Shown piece by piece: positions 11,280 through 23,860 of a stretch of DNA of 64,000 nucleotides. Position numbers and translations under genes: made by a program. Under the pieces are notes generated by a model. The model did no database searches and was not told where the DNA came from. It saw nothing but the letters and a program-made list of their open reading frames with translations. Source of the stretch: Eurosta solidaginis (Eukaryota; Arthropoda; Insecta; Diptera; Tephritidae); contig NC_090324.1 of assembly GCF_040869045.1 (NCBI RefSeq), positions 59,053,346-59,117,345 of the forward strand. Direction: 5' to 3'. Numbering within the stretch: the first letter of the stretch is position 1; every line of letters begins with the position of its first letter.

Positions 11280-12513
11280 ATGGCACGACTTTTAAGTCAA
11301 ACAAATGACCTAAATGCAACAAGCTTCAGAAGAAGAATAGAAAAGGACGTGAAATATTTGCAGCGGTTCACTGGCGACCCAAATATATTGCCATCTTTTA
11401 TTAGTGGAATCGACAGGATTCTTCTGGACTATGCTTCGGAAGAAGAATTACAAAATCATATTCGAACTTAAGATTCAAGAATGCGCAAAAAATTGCATTC
11501 AAATGACCCCAGCAGCAAGTTGCCCATTATGCAAAGAAAAATTAAAAGAACACTTCAAATCTACAAAAGACCAAATCACGGACGAAATTTCATCACTTCG
11601 AGTGAGTATTGTTAGAGATTTATGTGTTCAAGTGAAGTATATTATTGATGATATAACAAAATATTGTACTTTAAGCGAAAATGGTTTTTTTTATTATGTT
11701 GTTTGGGCCAATTTATAAATGATTGGTTTGCTAAAATGAGCATTTGTGGCCATAAATTGAAACAGGGTATATTTGTTGTTCAAATAATTATTAATGTTAA
11801 TATTAATATCCCCAAAGAAGAGGACGTAAGGTAAACGTCGAAACGCGTCGGAAACAACAAATATACCTTGTTTCAATTTATGGCCACAAATGAAAATGGT
11901 TTAGTTATGAGCGAAATCTTTTCTTGAATGCTGATCCAAAAATTAAACAATTAGTCACTTGTACTTTAGCATATGCCATAAGAAAATTTTTTTTTCCTAA
12001 ATGAGGCGGTAAAAGTGATAAACGATTTTATAGGTATGGATGAGAATAATTTAAATACTTATCTTTTAATTAATAATAACAAAAATACAAATAATTTTTC
12101 TTACAATAACTCAAATAATGGTAGAAAGTTCAATAAATTTCAGTGTAGCTTTCAGAAACAAATTCAGCAAAAGTTTTCAGATAGTCAATATCCGTTTAAT
12201 AATGCAAATTCAAATCGGCTTAACTTTAGCAAATTTAGAAATCAAAATTTCACTTATGAGAGTAATTTAAGAAATCAAAGGTCAGCCGTTGACCAAATAA
12301 ATGATTTTCGTTATAATCAGAACAATGGTTTTTTCCAAACCAGATGAATAACCATTGGCGAAATGCGGGTAGTTCAAATAATAGGCAAAATAATAAGATC
12401 CAAAATACTGATAGAACAGGGCAAACAAAAAATTCAAATATACCAATGGATATTGACAGAATGAGTCAAACTGTAGATGAAAGAGCGAATGATGCCGAGG
12501 ACAATTTTTTTTA
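11280..12513 (+). pseudogene. Gypsy gag relic (split by a 204-bp insert)
   Basis: The frame at 11280 begins MARLLSQTNDLNATSF and includes FTGDPNILPSFISGID, a capsid-type start of 17.6-like Gag. After frameshifts the protein continues in ITDEISSLRVSIVRD up to TLSENG, is broken by the insert at 11688, and resumes as LVMSEIFS. The C-terminal part (12015 on) is rich in Asn, Gln and Arg (FSYNNSNNGRKFNK) and ends with PMDIDRMSQTVDERAND near 12500, as in gypsy-group Gag proteins that lack a zinc knuckle. Gag would package the RNA in cytoplasmic particles. Several frame breaks leave no functional protein. Confidence 0.7.
11688..11891. mobile_element. Small palindromic insert around a hammerhead-like stem, 11-bp target duplication
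   Basis: GAAAATGGTTT flanks the insert at 11677-11687 and 11892-11902, and removing the insert restores the gag frame (SENG to LVMSE). The 40-bp arms 11741-11780 and 11853-11892 are inverted complements with one mismatch (gtggccataaattgaaaca). The 72-bp centre holds gaagag, then GACGT (11823-11827) pairing with ACGTC (11835-11839), then GAAACGCG, like stem II and GAAA of Penelope hammerheads. This is probably a Penelope-related non-autonomous piece. Confidence 0.65.
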
Positions 12514-12514
12514 A

Positions 12515-15500
12515 ATTAGCCTCGGATTTAACAAACATTTATATTGAATTAACATAGTTTAATAAAAAATGTATTGCTTTAGTTGACACTGGATCAATTT
12601 TAAGTATTTTAAAGAAATGCAGTTTTGAAAAATTTAACATACCCACATTATCAAAAGAAAAAACAACTTTAAGAACAATAAATGGAATGGTCAGAAGGCC
12701 AAATACAATGATAATTACACCAAGTCCTGCGGAGTTTAATGATCCACAAAATAGTAGGATGAAATGGGTAAGGTTAGATTTTGATAAACCATTTGAAATG
12801 ATTTTGAGCATGGATTGGAAAGCAAATATGTTCAAACAGTTGATATTTCAAATTTACAATTGAAATTGAGCAATGACTTAATCCTTCCATATCTTACAAA
12901 AACTTTGATAGGGAAGGTAGATATCTTGGAGGTCAATGACAAGCAAAATATACAAATAGGCCATTTGAATAGTCAAGAAAAAGCTATCATAACAAACTTT
13001 TGAAAAAATTTGAGAAGTTAATCTATAAAGAAGGTGATATTTTAACAAACACTAATTCTGTTGTAACGGCCGCCGTGGTGTGCTGGTAGCGTGCTCTGCC
13101 TACCACACAGGAGATCCTGGTTTCACGCCCCGGGCAAAGGTACATGCCCCTTGGCAGTGTTTGGCAGCACTCCGAGTAAATGTCTGCCATGAAAAGCTCT
13201 CAGTGAAAACTCATCTGCCTTGCAGATGTCGTTCGGAGTCGGCATAAAACAAGTAGGTCCCATCCAGCCAATTTTTAGGTAAAAATAAGAGGAGCACGAC
13301 GCAAATTGGAGGAGAAGCTCAGCCTTAAGTCTCTTCGGAGGTTATCGCGCCTTACATTTATTTGTTATTATTTTATTTAATTCTGTTGTACATGAAATAA
13401 ACACAGTGACTGACCAGCAAATTAATTCTAGAATATATAGATGGCCACCAAAACACGAAGAAGATATTTGAAATGGAAAAACAAGGAATAATAAGGCAAG
13501 GTAAAAGCAAATGCTGTTCGCCAATTATTGTAGTACCTAAAAAGAAGGATAATTCAGGGATACAAAAGTACAGGATAGTTGCAGATTATAGAAGGCTTAA
13601 CCAACTTACCGTAGATGAATATTGAAGGCATTTTAGACAAATTGGGTAAAGCTCAATATTTTACCACCTTAGATTTGGCAAAGGGCTATCACCAAATACT
13701 GATTGCTGAAAATGACATCGAAAAAGCAGCTTTCGTTATACCCGCAGGGTTATATGAATATGTTCAGGTTCAGGTTGATAAATGAAATTCTTAGAGGGGA
13801 CATTAATAAAACCTGTGTAGTTTATCTAGACCATATTCTAATATTTTCAACTTCTTTGGAGGAACATGCTAATAGCTTAGAGAAAATTTTTTCCAAACTT
13901 CAAGAGCACAATTTAAAAATACAGCCGAGAAAATGTTGTTTCATGCAAAAAGATAATCCGTTCCTTGGTCATATTTTAATAGCTGAAGGAATTAAACCAA
14001 ACCTTTTCAAAATTGACACAATTAGAAAATTAGATATTCCAAAAACAGAAAAACAGCTAAAAATATTTCTCGGTGTTACTGGTTATTACCAAAAGTTTAT
14101 AAAAGACTATTCAAAGATTGCTTACCCTATGATAAAGTATCTTAAAAAGAATTGCAAACTAAATATTCATGACCCAGAATACGTAAGTAGTTTTGAAAAT
14201 TTGAAAGTTTTAATTTCTTCCCACCCTATTTTAAAATATCCGGAACATGACAAAGAATTCACAACAACAACATATGCTTGTGATATGCAATAGGTGCTGT
14301 GTTGTCACAACAAGGACATCCTGTTTGCTACATATCAAGAACTCTAAATAATCACGAGCAAAATTATAGCACAACAGATAAAGAATTTCTTTCAATTAGA
14401 TATGCCGTGACTTAATTATGACCTTATATTTATGGAAAAAAATTCAAAATTGTAACAGATCATTGTCCCATTAAATACTTAAATAGCAATTATAAAAGCA
14501 AAGAATGTTCACCGCGCCATCAAAGATGTTTGCTGTAATTACAAGAGTTTAGTTATGAAATAGACTATATGAATGGCAGGGAAAATAAAGTGGCAGACTT
14601 TTTAAGTCGTTTGGAAAATTCACCTAAAATCAATGAGGAAAATGATAATGGGTCTAATTTTGAAATGTCAGACACTATAACTCGGCGGAAGAGGATTTAT
14701 TAGATCATATTGTCATAAAGGATGAAATAATAAACAAATACAAAATCCAAATTATATTAACTTTTAGTCCGGTAAACGAAATTAAAAATATTCATAAAAG
14801 AAAAATAATTAAAATAAATCCATTAGACGATGAAAACAAAGTAAATAACATTTTAACAAACAATGTAAAGCGGGTTCGAATAAGGATATATTCTGAATTA
14901 TCAAATTCAAATTTTAGTAAAATACAACTAATAATAATGTCAATGTTTTCTCACGATAAAAAAATAAAATTTGTAAAATGTACAAAAAGGGCAATAAAAA
15001 TTGAAAAAAAGAAGATCTTCATAAACAAATATCATTGTATCATAACAATGAATCTATGCATAGTGGTATAAATGAAACATATAATAACTTAAAAGACAAA
15101 ATTTACTTCGCAAAATTTGAAGAACACATTCAACTTATTATAGGCCATTGCCAAAATGCCACGAAATTAAATATAGTAGAAAACCAATTAAACCAAATTT
15201 TCATTTTACAGAAACTACTGCCGAAAAAAACAAATTCTTCAAATTGATATATTCCATTTTAAAAAATTATCCTTTGTCACTTTCATTAATAAATTAACTA
15301 AATTTGCTACAGCTTCTGACATAATAGATCGAAACTGGAGATCAAAAAAGAAAATTATAATTGAATAATTTGCTAAATTTGGCAAACCAAATTTCAGAGC
15401 TGAGCAGTTAACTGAATACTTTAACAAAGAAAACATAGAAGTGCATTTGACTACTCCGAATAGTCATACCGGGAACGCAGATAGCGAAGACTCCACTCGA

Positions 15501-15930
15501 CCTTGTTGGAAAAACTAGCAGGTACCGACGATCAGGAGCTCTCGACTGAAATGAGGATTCAACTGGCGATAGGTAACTATAATGATCACCTAGATTTGCA
15601 CTTTTTAATATTGATCCAAAACTTTTGTATAACAATATAAATGAAGTAAAACTAAGAACTATTGATGAAACAAATAAATGTAGAGAAAATTATAAAGAAA
15701 GAAGAGACTTGGGCCCAATAAAAAACTATAAGCGGGTACGACATAAAGATGAGACTTACTATTGAATTAGCCCATTAGCCAGTGTTCTTTTATCAAATAT
15801 AAAACGACCTTTGAAATCATCACATAGATATAATTTAAGAAAAAGACCTAATAATAATTGCAAAGCATATGATGACAATTTAAGCGTAATAGCATTAGCA
15901 GGCGATTTTAACACTAATTAAAAAATTTTA
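12515..15930 (+). pseudogene. Gypsy pol relic: protease, RT, RNase H, integrase
   Basis: Protease: IALVDTGSILSILKK near 12572. Linker: GDILTNTNSVV is interrupted by the SINE at 13066 and resumes as HEINTVTDQQINSRIYRW. RT: EKQGIIRQGKSKCCSPIIV, FTTLDLAKGYHQILI, then a deletion of the usual F-G-L-x-NAPATF region. The catalytic motif reads YLDH at 13823-13834 instead of YLDD. RNase [21 protein letters not shown]. Integrase: zinc-binding YHNNESMHSGINETY with GHCQNATK, and VHLTTPNSHTGNAD near 15445. At least eight frame breaks and a substituted catalytic Asp show it is long dead. The end of the coding region near 15930 is approximate, and no env gene was recognised. Confidence 0.8.
13066..13378 (+). 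mobile_element. tRNA-derived SINE, copy 1 (short subfamily)
   Basis: The head gccgccgtggtgtgctggtag has a box A-like region, and cctggtttcacgccccgg is a decayed box B. The body matches the other two copies (tgccatgaaaagctctcag, gaggagcacgacgcaaattg). A perfect 12-bp target duplication AATTCTGTTGTA lies at 13054-13065 and 13379-13390 inside gypsy pol. Compared with the other two copies it lacks about 65 bp after box B (aacatcaaaattttagaaat onward). Confidence 0.9.
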
Positions 15931-16076
15931 TATATAAACCATTTTCAGGAAAATATAATAGCTACAAATATATGTATGTACAACAAATAGCACAACAAAC
16001 AGTAAGAACATATGTTAATTTTAGTTGTAAGAACCATGGTAGCTGCCTACTTAACTTAGAGCAAGCATACAAAAAC

Positions 16077-17240
16077 AAGTAAGGAAGGCTAAGTTCGGGT
16101 GTAACCGAATATTACATACTCAGCTGAGAGCTTTGGAGACAAAATAAGGGAAAATCACCATTTAGAAAAATGAACCTAGGGTAACCCTGGAATATGTTTG
16201 TATGACATGGGTTTCAAATGGAAGGTCTTAGTTCTATAGGTGGACGCCTTTTCGAGATATCGCCATAAAGGTGGACCAGGGGTGACTAGAATACGTTTGT
16301 ACGATATGGGTATCAAACTAAAGGTATTAATGAGGGTTTTAAAAGGGAGTGGCCGTTAGTTGTATGTGTGAAGGCGTTTTCAACATATCGGCTTCAACAG
16401 ATTTCGCCCATTTTCACAGAAATAAGTTATCGTCATAGGGTCTATGTCCCTACCAAATTCCACAAGGATTGGTAAATTTTTGTTCGACTTATGGCATTAA
16501 AAGTATTCTAGACGAATTAAATGAAAAAGGGCGGAGCCACCCCTATTTTGAAATTTTCTTTTATTTATGTATATTGTTGCACCATATCATTACTAGAGTT
16601 GAATGTTGACATAATTTACTTATATACTGTAAAGATATTAAATTTTTTGTTAAAATTTGACTTTAAAAAAAATTTTTTTTAAAGTGGGCGTGTTCGTTAT
16701 CCGATTTTGCTAATTTTTATTTAGCACACATACAGTAATAGCAGTAACGTGCCTGCCAAATTTCATCATGATATCTTTAACGACTTCCAAATTACAGCTT
16801 GCAAAACTTTTAAATTACCTTCTTTTAAAAGTGGGCGGTGCCACGCCTATTGTCCAAAATTTTACTAATTTTCTATTTTGCGGCATAAGGTCAACACACC
16901 TACCAAATTTCATTGCTTTATCCGTCTTTGGTAATGAATTATCGCATTTTCTCCGTTTTTAGAAATTTTCGATATCGAAAAGGATGGCGTGGTTTTTGTC
17001 CGATTTCGTTCATTTTAAATAGCAATCTGAGATGAGCGCCCAGGAACCTACATAAAAATTTAATCAGGTTATCGTGTTTACGGACAGACGGACGGGCGGA
17101 CGGACATGGCTAAATGAATTTCTTTTTTCGGCCAGATCATTTTGATATATATATCTATCTCGATTAGTTTATGCCGTTACGGATTACCGTTATGCGAACA
17201 AAGTTAATATACTCTGTGAGCTCTGGTCAGCTGAGTATAA
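16077..17240 (+). repeat. R repeat copy 2 (both ends present)
   Basis: It runs from aagtaaggaaggctaagttc to cagctgagtataa. It contains one 130-bp module fragment, the gggcggagccacccc hairpin-like motif, and gacagacggacgggcggacgg near 17088. It interrupts the 3' region of the gypsy element. Confidence 0.85.
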
Positions 17241-17423
17241 AAAAATATTTATAAGAAATTAAAGAAACCTACAGAATTCCTATGTGTAAATATGTCTATA
17301 TAACACGTAATTTGTAAAACGCTAAATATGAAAATATGAAAAAAAAAAACAACTACCAATAAGTAGAATTCCGGAGAATTCTTAAAACAGTGCGAGGAGA
17401 GTTATGTACAATATATAAATAAC

Positions 17424-18152
17424 AAGTAAAGGTGTCTAAGTTCGGGTGTAACCGAACATTATATGCTCAGCGTGAGTTTCAATTGCACATTTCATTTCAG
17501 TTAAATTACTTTTCTACATAACACGTGGCACCGCCCATTTAAAAAAAATGTCTCCCCATTTCTTCTTACAATAAAACTTGATAAGTGAAATATCATCCAT
17601 TCAAAACTAGTGTTTGCTAAGTTATAGCTTATTATTCTAGTCTACGACCCTTTTAAACTTGTTTTATATCTAAGTTGCCGTGGTCTTTAACCGATCCCGT
17701 CCATTTTTACAAGAAATATTTTCTACTTCTCCTTTATTTTGTATAAAAGTGGGCAAGGTCCTTATCCGATTGTGTTAATTTTTCTTCAAAGTATTCCTAA
17801 TATTAAAGGCAACCTCTCTGCTGAATTTTGTTACGATATGTTTAACGATTTTTGATTTATGATTAATAATATTTGTAAAATTTATTTTGTCACAAGAGGG
17901 CGGTGCCACGCGAATTTAAAAAATTTTTTAAATATTTTTATCAAGAGTCCAATATCAGTCCACACGTCAAATTTGAACATTTTAGGTGTATTATTTACTA
18001 AATAATCAGGTTTTTGTGTTTTCCCAAACGTTATGTATATAAAAAGTGGGCGTGGTTATCATCCGATTTCGCTCATTTTCAATACCAATCTATCCTGGGT
18101 CCAGATTTGGTGAAGATATCTCAATATTTTCTCAAGTTATCATGTTAACAGT
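17424..18152 (+). repeat. R repeat copy 3 (3'-truncated)
   Basis: It starts aagtaaaggtgtctaagttc and shares modules with copy 1 (ggtgtattatttactaaata, near 17985). It stops near gttaacagtcagacg without the usual 3' end. Confidence 0.75.
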
Positions 18153-18700
18153 CAGACGCTTGAAGAGATGTGCGATGACAATTTCATCAAAGGTTGCAGC
18201 AGTTGGATGTGGAAAGAACAGCAGTGGAATGGTGTCAAGATCTTTGTGATCATTACATATAAAAAGACTGAAAACCAACTTTACATACGTTGCTCAAAAA
18301 ATGTAGTGCTGGTTTTTATTGTGATCGATTTACAAGTGTAGAACATTAAAGTGAATTCATAAGTATAAGTAATATAATATTACATGCATGAGTAATATAA
18401 TGAAATATGCGGCCTTTATTTTCGCCCCCTTACAATTCACTATGTCTTAAATTACCATGTTCTGCGGCTAAAATTAACCAAAAGAGATACAAGCTGGAAA
18501 ATTTGCACACACAAATCTGGCACACCCCTAAAACTCTGACAAAAGTGGGCGGGATTTGATCACTGCCACGCCTTTTTTTAAATCATACTTACGAGTAGGT
18601 ATATTATTTAAGAACTTTTTTGACCTACATATTTATTCTTAAAATCTTTCCAAGAATCTGTTATTTTTCGAGATATCGCTAATTAAGTTGTATGTAAAAC
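18153..18700. other. Unassigned interval with a short open frame
   Basis: A frame from 18154 to 18351 is open on the plus strand and includes SSWMWKEQQWNGVKIF. I do not recognise it. From about 18540 the sequence again resembles R modules (aaaagtgggcgggatttg, ttttcgagatatcgct). Confidence 0.35.
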
Positions 18701-20596
18701 AAGTAAGGAAGGCTAAGTTCGGGTGTAACCGAACATTACATACACAGCTGAGAATTTTGAAGACAACATAAGGGAAAATAACCATGTAGGAAAATGAACC
18801 TAGGGTAACCCTGGAATGTGTTTGTATGACATGGGTACCAAATTGAAAGTATTAAAGAGTATTTTAGAAGGGAGTGGGCAATAGTTCTATAGGTGGACAC
18901 CTTTTCGAGATATCGCCATAAAGGTGGACCAGGGGTGACTCTAGAATGTGTTTTTACGATATGGGTATCAAATGAAAGGTGGTAATCAATATTTTAAAAT
19001 GGAGTGATCTTTAGTTCTATAGGTGGACGCTTTTCGAGATATCGCCATAAAGGTGGACCAGGGGTGACTCTACAATGTGTTTGTATGATATGGGTATCAA
19101 ATGAAAGGTGTTAATGGGTATTTTAAAATGGAGTGGGCCTTAGTTCTATAGGTGGACGCCTTTTCGAGATATCGCCATAAACGTGGACCAGGGGTGACTC
19201 TATAATGTGTTTGTACGATATGGGTGTCAAATTAAAGGTATTAATGAGGGTTTTAAAAGGGAGTGGCCCTTAGTTGTATATGTGAAGGCGTTTTCGGGAT
19301 ATCGACCAAAATGTGGACCAGGGTGACTAGAACACCATCTGTCGGGTACCACTAATTTATTTATTTATGTAATACCACAAACAGTATCCTGCCATGATTA
19401 CAAAGGCTTTCAATTTCGCCCTGCATAACTTTTTCATTTTCTTCTACTTAATATGGTAGGTGTTACACCCCTTTTACAAAGTTTTTTCCAAAGTTATATT
19501 TTGCGTCAAAAAACCAATCCAATTACCATGTTTCATCCCTTTTTTCGTATTTGGTATAGAATTATGGCATTTTTTTCATTTTTCGAAATTTTCGATATCG
19601 TCGGATTTCACCCATTTTTAATACCAAGATAAAGTGAGCTCAGTACTTATCTGAGCTCTGAACTAAGTTTAGTAAAGATATATCGATATCAAGTTATCGG
19701 GTTAATGGCCAAGCAGAAGGGCGGACGGTCAACTGTGTATTAAAACTGGGCGTGGCTTCAACCGATTTCGCCCATTTTCACAGAAAACAGTTATCGTAAT
19801 AGAATCTATGCGTATACCAATTTCACAAGGATTGGTAAATTTTTGTTTGACCTATGGCATTAAAAGTATTCTAGACGAATTAAAACAAAAAGGGCGGTGT
19901 CACGCCCATTTTGAAATTTTCTTTTATTTTTGTATTTTGTTGCACCATATCATTACTCTAGTTGAATGTTGACATAATTTACGTATATACTGTAAACATA
20001 TTGAATTTTTTGTTAAAATTTGACTTAAAATTTTATTTTTTTTTTTAAGTGGGCGTGTTCGTCATCCGATTTTGCTAATTTTTATTTAGCGCATATACAG
20101 TAATAGGAGTACCGTTCCTGCCAAATTTCATCACGATACCTTCAACGACTGCCAAATTACAGCTTGCAAAATTGTCCAAGATTTTACTAACTTTCTATTC
20201 TGCGTCATAAGGACAATCCACGTACCAAGTTTCATCGCTTTATCCATCTTTGGTAATGAATTATCGCACTTTTTCGGTTTTTCGAAATTCTCGATATCGA
20301 AAAAGTGAGCGTGGTTACTGTCCGATTTCGTTCATTTTAAATAGCGATCTGTAACGAGTGCCCAGGAACTTAAATACCAAATTTCATTAAGATACCTCAA
20401 AATTTACTCAAGTTATCGTGTTTACGGACTTACGGACAGAAGGACGGAGGGACATGGCTAAATGAATTTCTTTTTTCGCCCAGATAATTTTGAAAAATAG
20501 AAGTCTATATCTATCTCGATTAGTTTATGCCTTTACGGATTACCGTTATGCGAACAAAATGAATATACTCTGTGAGCTCTGCTCAGCTGAGTATAA
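18701..20596 (+). repeat. R repeat copy 4 (both ends, with 130-bp tandem modules)
   Basis: It runs from aagtaaggaaggctaagttc to cagctgagtataa. Between about 18890 and 19320 the module ggtggac-gccttttcgagatatcgcc recurs about every 130 bp (four copies). Downstream are the agggcggtgtcacgccc motif and ggacttacggacagaaggac. Confidence 0.85.
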
Positions 20597-21140
20597 TAAA
20601 ATGAAACAATTAAGGCTATTCAAAAACCATTTATTCATAAAGATTTATATTATATTTAAAGATATTAGTCGAGTTTATTTTTGTTGCTCCATTTTTGAGT
20701 GAGTACTAAAAGCATAGCAAATTGTTTGTTTTTTATGTGTCAGGTAGAGACCCACCTTGATCTAATCCCACGATTCTTCTTCTTCCTCTAGTTAAATCGA
20801 GAAGAAAGTGTTGTCGTCCATATCTTCGTTATCGTTGCTTATTATAGTTGCTTATTATTTTTGTTGCTTATTATATTCCACCCACACATTAAATATATAT
20901 CCGTTTTTGATCTTGATATGCTCTGATAATATTTGATAAGTCAGCGATTAGCAAAGCCTTGCAAAAGCTATATACACCAAATTAAAGGAAAAACAAAACA
21001 CTTCTCTCAAATAATTTTCATATCGGACCCACAACTTCTACTTTACGAAACCCGAGCAACATTTTTAAACCCACATAATTTTAACTAGCATATAACTACT
21101 GCGATATTTTAAATAGGCGTTGCTTGTATTGCTCTTGCAC
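20597..21140. other. AT-rich interval, nothing recognised
   Basis: Contains gttgcttattat repeats near 20837-20870. No coding or structural signal was identified. Confidence 0.4.
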
Positions 21141-23073
21141 TTATCTATATATTAATACGCGTACAAAATTTCCATACAAACAATTGACAGGCGGTTTAAC
21201 AAATATTACTCTATTTGTCTATAATTAATAGAAAAAGATTTTGTGAATCCAACAATCTCTCCAAATTTGGATATTTACTTTCTTGCAAAAAAGCGCGCCA
21301 TCTTTGAACAAATTATGTTGCACAAAAGCACGCCATCTTTGGACAAATTATGTAAGTGCTCTAAAACACAAGAAAAAGTTTTTTGTAAATCCAACAATCT
21401 CTCCAAATATGGGTATTTACTTTCTTGCACAAAAGCGCGCCATCTTTGGACAAATTATGTAAGTGCTCTAAGCCACAAACCTACATAAGCGTGAAAGATT
21501 AAAACATGATTTCCCATTGTTGCAACTTACCTATAACTTGCCTCTACCAAAATCCTAAATAATTGTGCCAAAATAATTTGTAGCGTACCAAAAAATCTTA
21601 AATAGAATTAATTTCTGACCTGCCCATTTTTTGTGGCAAATTTCACTTACACGTAAATACATAAGTCTTTATTTAACAGATTCTTTGTTTTTTATTTTAG
21701 TTGTTTACAAAAAAACATGAAATCGTAAATAATGAGTTAACTTTTGCTGAAACCAAATAATTTATTTATAACAATTAATGGCAAATTTGCCCCAAAATGC
21801 TTTTGCATTTGCTGATTTAATCCTCATTTTAGATAAAGTACGTCTTATAATGAACAAAAAAAAAAGTTACAAAAATATAACATTAAATTTTTTATATTGT
21901 TTTTTAAGATAATTTATTTTATTTCTTATTTTATTTTATTATATATTCTTTTATTTCAACTTAGGTTATTATTATTTAAATGCAACTTGACTGAATCGGA
22001 AAATTTCACGTTTTATATTAAATGAAAAAAACGTCCCAAAAACGTTTTTGATTTTAGGGCAAAATCATAGCGGCCATATTGCATAGGCAGTATATTACCC
22101 ACTATCTATATATTAATACGCTAATAAAATTTCCATACAAACAATAGACAGGCGGTTTCGCATAGTTAGCATACGTAAAATCATATAAAAGTGATATGAT
22201 TCGATTCGTATAGATCAGCCCCAGTGCATAGGCCTATTTTTGTTAACAAATATTACTCTATTTGTTTATAATTAATAGAAAAAGTTTTTTGTAAATCCAA
22301 CAATCTCTCCAAATATGGATATTTACTTTCTTGCACAAAAGCGCGCCATCTTTGGACAAATTATGTAAGTGCTCTAAGACACAAACCTACATAAGCGTTC
22401 GCGCTACACGGTGAAAGATTAAAACATGGTTTCCCATTGTTGCCACTTTCCTATAATAGCCTCTACCAAAATCCTAAATATTTGTTCCAAAATAATTTGT
22501 AGCGTACCAAAAAATCTTAAATAGAATTAATTTTTGACCCCCCATTTTTTGTGGCAAATTTCACTTACACGTAAATACATTAAGTCTTTATTTAACAGAT
22601 TCTTTGTTTTTTATTTTAGTTATTTTTAAAAAAACATGAAATCGCAAATAATGAGTTAACTTTTGTTGAAACTAACTAATTTATGTATAACAATTAATGG
22701 CAAATTTGCCCGAAAATGTGTCCCAAAAACGTTTTTGATTTTAGGGAAAAACGGTAACCGTATTGTGGCGGCCGTATTGTGTAGGCAGTATATTACCCTC
22801 TATCTATATATTAATACGCTAACAAAATTTCCATACAAACAATTGACAGGTGGTTTCGCATAGTTAGCATACGTAAAATCATATAAAGGTTATATGAATC
22901 GATTCGTATAGATCAGCCGCAGTGCATAGGCCTATTTTTGTTAACAAATATTACTCTATTTATTTATAGTTAATAGAAAAAGTTTTTTGTAAATCCAACA
23001 ATCCCTCCAAATATCGATATTTACTTCATTGCACAAAAGCGCGCCATCATTGGAAAAATTATGTAAGTGCTCT
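21141..23073. repeat. Tandem array of about 700-bp units (two complete, one partial)
   Basis: The segment tatctatatattaatacgc occurs at 21142, 22103 and 22801. Each is followed in order by ttccatacaaacaat, aatccaacaatctctccaaa, gcgcgccatctttggac and taaatagaattaattt. The second-to-third spacing is 698 bp; the first unit is longer (about 961 bp) because of an internal duplication of the gcgcgccatcttt block near 21285-21330 plus extra AT-rich sequence. The unit encodes no recognisable protein. It could be a satellite or tandem non-autonomous elements; the TCTATATATTA start faintly recalls Helitron 5' ends, but no matching 3' end is seen. Confidence 0.8.
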
Positions 23074-23672
23074 ATCCGAAGATTAGAATCTTCATATTTC
23101 CACAATGATCACATTAAAACCCGGAAAAAATCTAAGTGCACATATTGCGTTTTTATATGGAACTGTTTGTTCACTTCACTTAATTTAAAGTAATTTCACC
23201 ATAATTCTATGTCAATTTCATTTAATTTTACATAATTTTTATATTTTTGTTTAAGGAGCTGCATATCAAAATGTTATAATTACATGTGAAAAGTTTGTAG
23301 AAAATTTAAGAAAATATAATCAAAAAGGACAAAGTCTTAGATAAAATTCAAAATTTTACAGAAAAAGTTAAGTAAGTTAGACCAGTCTGCTATATTTCCA
23401 ACACTTGGTGCATAGATTGAGTTGAAAAAAATACACGTTGGTCGAATTTCGACCACAGGCGATACTAGTACACATTATTATACACACCTTCGCGATTATT
23501 TTCCATTAAAAAAAAAAAACAGATTAATCTGTAAAACTTTTCCTTTCGCAAAATTTTGAGCTTAACTAATTATCGTACAAAAAAAATAACAAAATTGACG
23601 TTCAAATAACGGTTAATTTCAGCTGGTTACCACTTGTACTAGAGTTGCCAGAGAGCAAATAAAAAGTATGTA
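23074..23672. other. AT-rich interval, nothing recognised
   Basis: No open frame with recognisable motifs and no repeat shared with neighbours was seen. Confidence 0.4.
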
Positions 23673-23860
23673 CAGTGAAATTCCTTATAGCCGGACACTC
23701 ACCGTCGCAGTGTTTTTGTCCGGCTATGGGAGATGTCCGCTTATAAGGGATGAAGTCACAAAATATATACCACACATATAAATTGTATTGTACATAGTTT
23801 ATTTAAGAAATTTTTGGAAGTAAAGAATATTTGCATACTTTAGTATTACATATAAATACA

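Larger units (their letters stand above)
9750..17423 (+). mobile_element. Ty3/gypsy LTR retrotransposon (17.6/297-like), decayed and multiply interrupted
   Basis: A primer-binding site tggcgcagtcg at 11080, of the type used by 17.6/297-group elements, follows a probable 5' LTR containing aataaagactt (11031). Gag, protease, RT, RNase H and integrase relics follow in order to about 15930, and a purine-rich gcgaggagag lies near 17391. Nested inserts are the foldback 10138-10996, the small palindromic insert 11688-11891, the SINE 13066-13378 and an R repeat 16077-17240. LTR borders are not secure: the 5' LTR probably starts near 9750 and I could not match a 3' LTR. The element was disabled by many frameshifts. 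Confidence 0.75.
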
